Assembly (NCBI GenBank): GCA_000149265.1
Contig: CH002936.1
Location: 87,444 to 151,443 of the forward strand
Length of the DNA: 64,000 bases
Direction: 5' to 3'
From: Ciona savignyi
Lineage: Eukaryota > Chordata > Ascidiacea > Phlebobranchia > Cionidae
Position numbers and translations under genes: made by a program. Positions 12,893 to 24,800 of the stretch are shown one piece after another (the first letter of the stretch is position 1; each line of letters starts with the position of its first letter). Under the pieces are notes generated by a model, which searched no databases, had not been told where the DNA came from, and was given only the letters and a program-made list of their open reading frames with translations.

Positions 12893-15800
12893 TTAGATTT
12901 ATCGGACAGATTAGACTGGTGGTTTATTGCGTCTTAGACTGTTGGTTTAGTGCGGACAGATTAGACTGGTGGTTTAGTGGCTTTTAGCTAAAAGGTTTCA
13001 GGTTCGAAACTGATTGCTAGTTTTCGGTAGAACTCGAGCCTGGAAAGAGGGACAGTGAAAAAGTAACTTCAATGCTTTAAAATTTCAATATAGTGTTTGA
13101 TGCTATTGGAGCAGTATCAGTTGAATGGTCATCTAATATTCCCATTAAAAATGGATCTTTTGTGACATTAAAAGTCCATCTGTCGAACAGATTAGCTTGG
13201 TGGGTTAGTGTGTCACATTTTAGCCGAAAAGGTTTCAGGTTCAAAACTGATCGCTTGTTAGTCTTTGTGTCCTTCAGCAAGGAACTTAACAGTTATTGTC
13301 CAAACCCAGTGTATTAATGGGTTCCATTTAATGAAGAGAATGTCTTAATTATATACAACATACTGCATTAGCTCCAGTAACCCGACGGTGGGTGTGAGGG
13401 GTGAGGTAATCTCTTGAAAAAATGTGACTCTGTCCGTGTGTTAAATTGTGTTTTCCCATGTACAAGAAGTTTATTTAGACCACATTTGCAAAAAGTCTAA
13501 TCAAACATATTTGGAAACAAGCAAACCTTGATAATCCCACCATTGGTCTGTTTTAACCGCATTTACTAACAATTATTTATATTTTTACACATTTTAACTG
13601 CATTAAGTCACAATTGTTTATATATACACACACTTTAAGCGCATTTAGTCACAAATATTTATATTTATATACAAACAAACTTTGATAAGCACACCACCTG
13701 TCCGTCTAAGCCATAAAGTTAAATATACACTAACAATGCCCTGTGTAATAAACCATAATACCATTGTTTTTAAATAAACCGATTTTTATCAGGCTAGCAG
13801 TGTTTCACAATAGTTTCTAATACAAAACAGAGAAATGACTAGTCAATAAAAATCAATTTTTTTTTCAAAATCAATTTTTTTAACGATTATATTAATTTTA
13901 ACAACAGCAAAATTTTTGTATGATTTGCAGCACTACTTATTTGTTGTTTAATAGCAATTTTTTAGTTTGTTTAAAGCATTTTTATGGATAATAACCTAAT
14001 AATATCCAAGATGGCAATCTTTATAAAGGATTATTAAAGTAACAATCACGGCCATTGCATTGTGTATTTATAACTCTATTATCAACATCACATTTGCAAA
14101 GTCTTAACTGTATTAATTTGTACACAAGTCCAAGTTAAAACTATCAAAAAACATTCAATAACTAAACAGCTTCAGCAGAATTAAAATCGAAACTGGACCA
14201 CGCCCACCTTATTTAAATACACGCCCCCGGCCTAAAACCTGTGACGATTTAACATGCCATTTTTAAATTTATAAATTATGTATGACCATTGAATGGAGGA
14301 ATGCCAGGTTAAAAGGTTGTGGTAGCACTCTAATAATGGAAACACACAGCGAAAAGAGGTTTGAATTATTAATAGGCCATTGCCGGCAGTATAGTTCTAC
14401 TGATTCAAAATCTAAGAACACCCCCTAAAAGTTCATCCTTTAAGTGGGTAATTGCCTAAACGGCACTTAAGGGGTCAAGAGATCTGGCACATCAGAGAAT
14501 ATTGGGGTCAAATACCCTCTTAATTTTACATTTTTATGGACATAATCTACCTCGGCCCAAAAAAACAAAAACTCTTTAAGTCCATTCATAATTAAACCTA
14601 AATAATTTAATGCTTTTTAGATCACTTTTACAAGTATTTACAATACTTATTATTTTCACAAGCACAATGTATAACTGCATCGGAGCTTGACATACTTTAC
14701 TGAATATTAATAATTACAATTACATCGTTCAAACACTCACGCTTCCTGGGGTCCGCCTTTGGAAAGATCGATTACTTGACGTGGGTTCATGGCCCACTGG
14801 AACGACTGCATCAGCTTGGCACCCTAGGAAATAACACAAAAAATAACGATGTAAGATACGTGGGAAGGTGGCAACAGCAAAAAGAGAAAATTGGAAAAAT
14901 ATTTAATCCATAGGCAAGTGCAATTTTGTAAGTGGTTATGGGTGACTCTAAATACACAGTGTGGGCAGTGTGGCCACACCGGGTGCCCCAACTTTAACCC
15001 TTACTCTTACACTAGAATACTGCCCACACTGCCCACATTGCCCACATTGCCTACCCATTGCCCACTAATATTTGCAGCCCCAGTAAGAAACCCAACCTAC
15101 ATCACACCCAGATGACCTTTCCAACCTTTTAGTGCATGGTTTTCTACAGTAACATCATATCATTTTGGTAGTTTTTGTAGGTTGTAGCTGATTCATTTAA
15201 TTTAAGGTCATAAAAATGCAGTTGTAAAGCTAGATGGCAATTCGCGATTCTGTAGTTTACAGACGCTGTGCTTAACCATGAAGCAACATAGCCGACTGAA
15301 AACAACAGAGAAATAGGTTTCTCTTTACTTCCAGAGCCTCAGGCAAGAAGCGGGATTATTCATAATAATTTAAATCGCTTGAAATAGCTCCACACTAATT
15401 TGCATACTAGTACTTATACTTTTTTGTTTTTTGTTACACATTTCAACATAAAAATTGGTTTACTTCAAGGCATTATATTTGGCATACGTAGGCCAAAGTT
15501 AAGAAATTCAATTTATTATATCATGCTAAAGTATGGGCACTTATCTATGGGAATTTTAAGCATGTACATGTATGTACCACTTCATGTACTACTTTGTTAA
15601 ATTTCATCAGCCATTTTTGAAATCTCGTTAAAGTCTATATGCTTATAAGTTAAATTTGAGCAATAGCCACTCTGAAACCCTTTTTAACTCTTTCACTCCC
15701 GGCCAAATGCATTAATTCAAACATGCTGTCCCGCAGTGTTTTTTACAATTTTTAGTCATTTTCAAATTAGCACAGTTTTTCTAAAGTTTATGCTATGATT

Positions 15801-18800
15801 TAATATTTAGTATGGTTGGAAAGATAATTTATCCCTCTTTTAAACAAGCTGCACATCTAAAATCTACCTCTAATAAAGAATATATTATGTAAACTTTAGT
15901 GAACACCACTTTTTATGCAAAGAAAATTCTGCTCGACTTTGAAAAATTTGAGGTGCACTGACAAACGAAATACTCACTTATTATTGGAATGCCCAAATGA
16001 TATGAAAATTGGAATGTAGATTGTCTAATAGTTTTTGTACTCAGGAAAATTCGAACTGTATTTCTATCTTCAGTAGTTTTTTTACTATTTGTAATTGAAA
16101 TTTCCCTTTTTTCTGACTATATTATGAAAACTTGAACCAAAACGCATTTGAAGTTTTTAGTTTTGTAGAACTAAAATAGTAAAAAGTATAAAAAAGAACA
16201 GTGAAGGAAGTGTAAAAAGGGCATACAAAACCAAACAAACGCAAATACTATATCCAATATTCTTCAAAGCAGGGCACACCGAACTAGCTAGTCTCGCCGC
16301 CTTTTTCTTTATCGTGCGCTCAGCAGGCCCAGCTGGATTCATGCTTTGGTGAACACGAAGCATAACCGCCTGCTGCGAAAACGTCACCAACGCTCTCCTT
16401 TTTATCTCAACGGCACGAAATTCACAGAGAATGTAAAGAAACACTTGCTTGACAAAAAGAGCTTCTCCCCAATTTAACAAGACTCCTATTCGCTGAGTTA
16501 GTCACGTGTAAACTCGTGTAAAATTCAGCAAAAACACAGGCGAAGCCTTGAAAAAGAAAGGCTATCACTCCTCACATTTTGAATATTTCTCCAAGATAAT
16601 TACAGAGAATAAATTTCAGGCTTTCCTTGATCGAATGAGCCATAGCTGAGCTCTCTAACATTACGCGTTGCGGAGAAATCGCATTTTAGATTTGCCCCTA
16701 TATATAGGGACGCGGGACACCATGTTTGTTCACCAACTCGCGATATATCGCGAGTTGGGAGGCAAAGAGTTAAGTGCCAGCACTCTACAACAAAACAAGT
16801 TAGGTTGATGGACCACCCATCATAGGGACAATTTATACCTCATGCGTAAAGTGTAGTCGAACATCACCATGTTAAAATATGCATGTTGTTATGGTTATAA
16901 CAATTTATTTTCAGTTTCACTTTTTATGCTTTTGTATGTCCTTGCTTAAAGTATTTTGCCGATATTTTTAACCTAGTGGTTTAATGGTTAAACAAAAACT
17001 GTAGCAATGTGTGTGTTGTATACAACTGAAAAATGCTTGATTTCCTGACTGTAGGCACAGGTAATCTAACAATCGCCCCAGTTAAAATTTATTCATATTT
17101 GAGGTCAACCCCGGAAAAAAAATAAACCCCAGGGAAAAGCCAACCCCAGGCAAACAAACCCAGGGAAATCAACCACAGGGAAAATTTGCAACCCACCCTA
17201 CAGTAATTGCACTCCCACAGACCTTTAATATTTCAAGACATGCAGCATACCTGGTTGCTTCCACTTTTAGGGTTAATAAACACGAGGATACATGACCTTA
17301 ATTCACCCATTTTAAAGGTCACCCACAGGGAAACATTTTCAACCTACCCTGGGGTAATTTGCACCCACATATCATATCACTTTCACCCATAACTTTTCCA
17401 GACGTATCGTACCTGGTTACCCCCACTTTTGGGGTTAATAAACACGAGGATGGGGCTGAGGTATGCAGACTGCTGTGAGGGAGGTCGGATTATAAACGTC
17501 CGTTGTTTGATTTCTTTCGACGACTTCTTTCTCCAGTTGCCCCCAGAACCCCTTTTTTTCTTCGACCGGTTTCGGATGGATTTTTGCTTCGCAGACGACT
17601 AGAGGGTGAATCAAAGTGTTTTAGGGGGGTAGACCAAGAATAAGTAATAGTAAGTCGAATGTGAATTAGAGGTAAATATCGGTAAATGGGTAATATTATG
17701 GGTAAAAAGTGTAAATTAGAATGTTTTAGGGGGGAAGGACCAAGCATAAGTAATAGTTAGTCGGTTGATTTAAGGGTGAGTTTGAGTGTTTTAGGGGTGG
17801 ATTATGTTGTTAACCCATGAAATGTAAGTTGGTTAATTTAAGGGTGAATTAGAATGTTCTAGGGGGTAGATCAAAAATAAACAATAGTTAGAAGGTTTAT
17901 TTAAGGGTAAAGTAGAGTGTTTTAGGGGTAGATTATGTTTTTAACCCAGTAAATGTAAGTTGGGTAATTAAAGGGTGAATTAGAGTGTTTTAAGGGTTAG
18001 ACCAAGAATAAGTAAGAGTGTCGAATGTCAATTAGAGGGAATTAGAGGTAAATATGGGTAAATGAGTAAATATTATGGGTAGACTTAAGGGGGTTGAATT
18101 ATGTTGTTAACCCAGTAAATATAAGTTGGATGTTTTAGATGTAAATTAGTGTGTTTTAAGGGTGGATTAAGTTGTTAAATCAATTAAATGGAGTCGACCC
18201 TGTAAAAGGCGATGTGATTGAAAGCAGCCCTCTTGAGCTTTAGAACACAAAACAGACCTAATGACATCACAGTTTAGTGCTTGTAAACCAAAAAAAAGGT
18301 AAGTGATAACAGGATGCATCTAATGCACNNNNNNNNNNNNNNNNNNNNNNNNNNNNNNNNNNNNNNNNNNNNNNNNNNNNNNNNNNNNNNNNNNNNNNNN
18401 NNNNNNNNNNNNNNNNNNNNNNNNNNNNATCCAACCATTTACTGAAAAACTTACCTTACATACATGCATATGGGTCACAATTTTTTTCCTTTTATTTTTT
18501 TGTTAAATATAGGTGCAACCAATCCGCTTAACATAAGTGTAAATCGCCACCAAGTCGGAACAAAATTAAAATTTTTCGGCTATTGCAAGTATCGTATTAA
18601 AAATGGTATGGTCTGCACCCGCGTACATGCACTTATTATCGCTTACAGGTGTCGATAAACATATTTTGATTATATAGGAAGTTATCTATGCAAAAAAGCC
18701 AGGGAAGCGGCCTTTTAAATCACTTATTTTCAGTGCGGCTGATGAGCAAGTTAACTCAAAATTAAACTTTTTTAACACAAAACTAATAGTGCGACCTATA

Positions 18801-21800
18801 TGGTGGGACTACCTATCGGCGAGTATATACGGTATACACAAACTGCCTGGCAATATGCAAGTAAAGACCTGAAAAGTGGGTTTCTTCAACCTTTACAATC
18901 ATACCAATTGGCGAGCAAAGAAAGTGGGTTTTCTCTCATCTTAAAAATCGTTACAATCAGTGAGTAAAGACTTTTAGTTCCTATCACCTTATCAATTGTA
19001 ACAATCAGTGAGTAAAGACCTTTAGTTCCTATCACCTTATCAATTGTAACAATCAGTGAGTAAAGACCTTTAGTTCCTATCACCTTATCAATTGTAACAA
19101 TCAGTGAGTAAAGACCTTTAGTTCCTATCACCTTATCAATTGTAACAATCAGTGAGTAAAGACTTAAAAAGTGATTGTTTCACCTTAACAATCCACGTCG
19201 GGGGAATTATGGTCCTGAAGAAAGTACCGAGACTACAAGGTTCGTTGATCTTGTGGATTTGGAAACAGCTCACTTTGTTGTGAAATGCTTCTTTGCACCA
19301 GGAGCAGCTTATCGCTATTATCTGGAATGTTTTTATGTTAACACATTGTTAACACTTCCCCTATATAAAGAGGCTTTTTTCCTTTACAAATTTTCCGTTA
19401 CTTATCACCGAAAGATAAAAAATCATGCACCAAGAGCAACTTATTGCTATTATCTGGAATGTTTATACGTCAACACATTGTCAACCCTTCCCCTATATTA
19501 AGAGGCTTTTTCCCTTACAAATTTTCTGTCACTTATCACCGAAAGATAAAAAAAATCATGCTTATCGATTGTCGCACGCGTGCTTAGACTGAATTACAAT
19601 AGGATGATTTAGAATTGATTATCTAATAAATTTACATATCCCCAAACCATGCAACACTACTTAGATTAAAACTAGTGGAAAGCAGAAATATAAGTTTAAC
19701 CTTGAGGAAAAAGGAGACAACCAAGATAGGAACAAGATACCAATGTTTATATGATGGTCAGGAATGTATAGCAACCTTAATGGATTTGGATTTTATAGAG
19801 GTTTTAACTATGAATTTTTGTATCCTTTTAAACTATATCTTTATTAAATTTATGTATTTACCTATTTTCTACCTTTTAGTATCAACAGATAAAAGTTATC
19901 TTTTTCCCACCTTTCAGTATTACTTGTATTTTATAGTATTTGTAAATTTTGATATGGATGAAACTATAATATGCTGGGATGTATGAATAGTTTATTTCCA
20001 ATAGTTTGTTTTGCAATACAGGGAAACTTTACCTTTTAGTATTTACAGATAAAGAATATCTCCCAACCTTTCAGTATTACCAAATTTTATAGTATTAGTA
20101 AATTTTGATAAATTTTGATATGCTGAACTATGGTATGCTGAGATGTATAAATACTTTACTTCCAATAGTTTGTATTGCAATACAGGGAAACATGTTGAAA
20201 CCTTACCTTGGTATCTCGGAATCCAAATCGCTTATCGAAGGACTGAAAAATAGATTTTATTTTAGTCGTTTTTTAGCTTAAAAGCCAAAAAATGGTTGCA
20301 ATGAAGTAAATTGTAAGAATATCAGATGTAAGGGTTATAATTGTAAGAATATGAGATGTAAGGGTTACAATTGTAAGGATATAAGATGTAAGTGCTATAG
20401 TTTTAGGAATATCAGATGTAAGGGCTATATTTGTAATGTTAGCATCTGTACAGCCACGGGCTATAGTCTTAAGGCTATCAGCTGTAAGGCCTATATTTGT
20501 CAGGTTATCAGCTGTACGGGCTATATTTGTAAGGCTATCAGCTGTACGGAAAGTAGATCATGATCAAGGATATATTCAGTTTTAAAATAAAAGCTAAAAA
20601 TACACCAGTTGCAAAAGTCCATGAAATGTTAGGCATAGATTCAACAGTATGGCAATAAACACTATTTTATTGGTCTTAATGAAGCTCTGGATAAAGTGCC
20701 TTAGTAAGTAATCAAAAGGCTTGGCAAGTGACCAAAGTGCCTTAGCCAGTGATCAAAAGGCTTGGCCAGTGTCCAAAAGGCCTTATCCAGTGACCAAAAG
20801 GCTTGGCCAGTGACCAAAAGGCTTGGCCAGTGACCAAAAGGCTTGGCTAGTGACCAAAGTATTTAAGCCAGTGATCAAAAAGTATAGTTGTACAGAGACT
20901 TATAGAAGCAAGGTCAAGACCAGACACAGCACGTTATTGAAAAGAGACGTCACCTTAGAACAATGTTTGCACTTTCCTTCCTGCTTCCTTCTATGCACCC
21001 AGTGGTGGTGGACGGTTTGGTTCTGTTGGAAGTTTATTACGTGGTCACCAGTTGCAACATTGGAATGTGATTGGGAATTAAACATTTGAAATATTTCTAC
21101 ATTTATATAGGATAGGATAGGATATTCATGTTTATCCCCGTGAATGGGAAAACCGAGAGGGTTAACGGGTTACCGGAGCTATTGCAGTGTGTTGTGTTCA
21201 ATAGACACTTTCCTTCAATTTAGTAGAACCCATTATTCCACTGGATTCAGTCAATGTTCGTTAATTTCCTAAGGACACAGCCAACTATTTAGCGACCAGT
21301 TTTGAACCAGCAACTTTTCGGTTGAAAGGTGTCGCACTAATACACCAGACTAACCGGTATCAATCATAATAAGCACTAATAACATGCTTATCTTCTTTTT
21401 TTTCTATGCCACTTTTTTAAAGTCTCATAAACTCTTAATTATATGTATTTTTAGCCAATCCAAACCCGATTAATAAGTACACAATCAACCATATTTACAA
21501 TTATTATATGGATAACACTAGGTACCACATAGTTTTTCAGAAACTTACTAAATTCAAATGAAAACTTATACTGTAATACTAGTATGGATCTAATTTGAAA
21601 ATATTTTAAGAAGGATTTAATTTGAGAAATATTTTTTTTAAAGAAAAATCTAATTTGAGAATCTTTTGAAAAAAATCTAATTTGAAAAAATTTTCTTAAG
21701 AAAAAGGATTTACATTTCATTCAACAGCATATCTTGAGGCAATCATTCGAATAAAATAATCGCTGCACTGGTGCCAGAACTATGCGGATTTACAGCACAC

Positions 21801-24800
21801 CTCATACTATTTAACGAGCTCGTTAATATTTATCAGACAGGGGCTTTGTTGTGGTAAATTGCATGGTAGACCGCTGCGTCGAGTTAGATGTATTGTGATG
21901 TCATAATAGGATCTATTTGCTTACCTCCCGTAAGCTTCGGGTTGACGATTCACGAAAAGTTACTTTGCACTGGAAACCAATCTGCAAAAAAATTATAAAA
22001 TTTAATGATTTTTAAAGCTAGAGTGGAGGGCTGATATCTGTGCTATTATCTTACACAAAGCGTGTAGGAAAAGGAAGCCAAAAGATGGTGGGTTCGAAAC
22101 CATTACTTATTTTTTAAATAAAAAATAGAAAGTTCAAATTTCCAATTTTTTTTTCTGAAAAGATAGCGGGTTCCAAACAATCGTTTATTTTTTAACTAAA
22201 AGATAGTGTGTCCGATACAACTGTTTATTTTCTAATTATGGTTTTTCAACAGAAATATTTGTAAGATAGTGTGAGCTAAACAACCATAATCAAATATTCA
22301 CATTTAAAACATTTTGGGAATGATGCTGAATTTCATTTTTAATTTAATTCTTAAAATAATGAATATCAAATTAAAAAGTTTTATTTGATTTTAGTTTAGT
22401 TTCAGACAATCTTACAAATTTAAGCATTATGCTTCAAAGTTAAACAAATGCGTAATCATGCATTCTGTGCGTGCTTAAAAGGCTTTTAATTTTCTCATAA
22501 GAATCTTAAACCCATCCACGCATTAAAAAAGTTGTAGTTCTTAAATCGGATTAAACAGTTGAGAAAGGTATTGTCAACCTTTTTAACTGTTTAAATTTAC
22601 AGTAACCAAAACTGTTACTACAGTATCCAAAAGTAATAGTATCAAATAATCCAAAACTATTAATCCATCATTTATAAACAAAAACCATGTATTGTAACTA
22701 CATCCCACGATTTTTCTGAGAAACTTTTAGGAATAAATGTACTTACGCGTTCTAGAAGTGGCAAGCACTGATCATGTACAACAATATGGCACGCAGAGCA
22801 CTTTTTTCGGGGGCCAGATTTCTGGGAAAATTAGAGGATTAGGTCGTTTACAAAAACTGAAAATAGTTTGAGATGTGTTAGTAGCAGAATAAACTGCGCG
22901 ATAATAGTTTGATGCATAATCTTTGGACAACAATAAAAGGAAGGAACGCGAAAAGGTGGAAAGGAGGGAAAATGCTTACTAAAAGTGGAAAATAATTCTA
23001 ACCGAGACCTAAATATTAATCTTAACCCCAGAAATAATCCTAACTCTAACCCTATGTTTAAAACTAACTCTAATGCTTTAATCTTGCTTTTAGTGTCCAG
23101 TTTCCCTCCTTCTCACCTTCACGCTTACCTTACTTTTAGTTTTCCCCATTATCTTTGCCTAACTTTTTACCAAGTAATGGTTAATTTGGTAAACCACAAG
23201 CGACCTATTGAACTTTCTAAATAATGTGTGTTTGAAAAATAATGCTTTTGAATAATACCATGTTTTGACATAAAATAAACTACAGCAATTACAAACATCC
23301 ACAATTTAAATTTTCGTTTGATTAATAAGACTAAAAAATATAAAGTGAATATTGAAAAATGAAGACAACACATATGTTGATATGCAGAAAAAACACAACA
23401 TTATACACCATCATTTTATATATATCTTAATTATACAATACAATATAGGATAAGATAGAATCATATACTTCGTGTTTATTATCGGGATGAAAAATGAAAG
23501 GTGCGTTAACACACTGGCAATCATCAGATTAGACCAGGCAGTGTCGGGTTACCGGAACTACTACATTGTATTATATACAATAGAGATATAGCTACAGTTT
23601 TGCATAATAGATTAAACCCCTCATGCAATGTCAGCTAAGTGCCTTGCCCAAACACACAGCCGATTAGCAAACCGCTGGTTACCATCACCACATCTATTAA
23701 CTGACAGCTCAATATGCGACATATCAACTAACTGGCTAGAAAAAGAGACAGCTAAGACACAACTACAATTTAGTTGCCAGTGTAGGGAATTAAATTGATA
23801 TTATGTTTTTTCTCTGTAAACGTAAAACAAGAAAGGGGTGTTCACAGGGGCAATCTTCAGATTAACTCACGTTCTACCCTATGATTACCACAGCTATTGC
23901 AGTGCGTTGTGTATAATTTAGACATTTAGTTTTACTTAATAAGCCACTGGGTTTAGGAGACGTACACTAAGCATTTTACTCAACAACACAGCCTTCAACC
24001 TTTCAGCTAGTACCGATAATGTAACCAACAGATATACCCAAACATAATTCCAAATAATAAAAAAACAATAATAATTCCCGTACTCATTTTAGATTAATAC
24101 CAACGCTTTAACCGATTAATATACTCAACCATAATTCTATACAACCAAACACATTAATAATTCGCAAACTCACCATACAATTCTGTTCTCCTACATAACA
24201 TAAATCTCCTGACGCATTGGTGCTTGACCATATATGGTCGTTTGGGAGAGCGTTTTCCTGAAAAACGTTAAATACTATTTATAAATCCATTTTATACAAT
24301 TCGTTTTTCAAAATATAGAAATATAATTTTTAAATAAAATATAATTTAATGAATTTAAAAAAATAAGTCAAAATATTTTTCCTCCAAGACGCACTAAATA
24401 TTTACAAAAACAAGTGAAGATAAGTTTACTCCCCACTAAAGTGTTCATCCACATAAAAGAATACATAGCGTGAGTGAACGGTAATCATTATTACCTGCAT
24501 ATTTGTCAGATTACCTTATATTCTTGATAATCATGTTTCTCCCCTTGAATAAGAAAACGCAAGGGAGTTAACACACAGGCAAGCATCAGATTACCTTGCA
24601 CCCACCGTTGGGTTACCACAGCTGAAGTGTGTTGTGCATAATTTATATGATCTTTCAATTTGGTAGAACCCATCAATCTACTGGGTTCAGGCAATGTCCG
24701 TTAAGTGTCTTGCCCTTGGACACAACCGACTATCTACTGACCAGTTTTGAATCTACACCTCCGGCAAAACGCAACATACTAAACCACTAAGCAATCCGGT

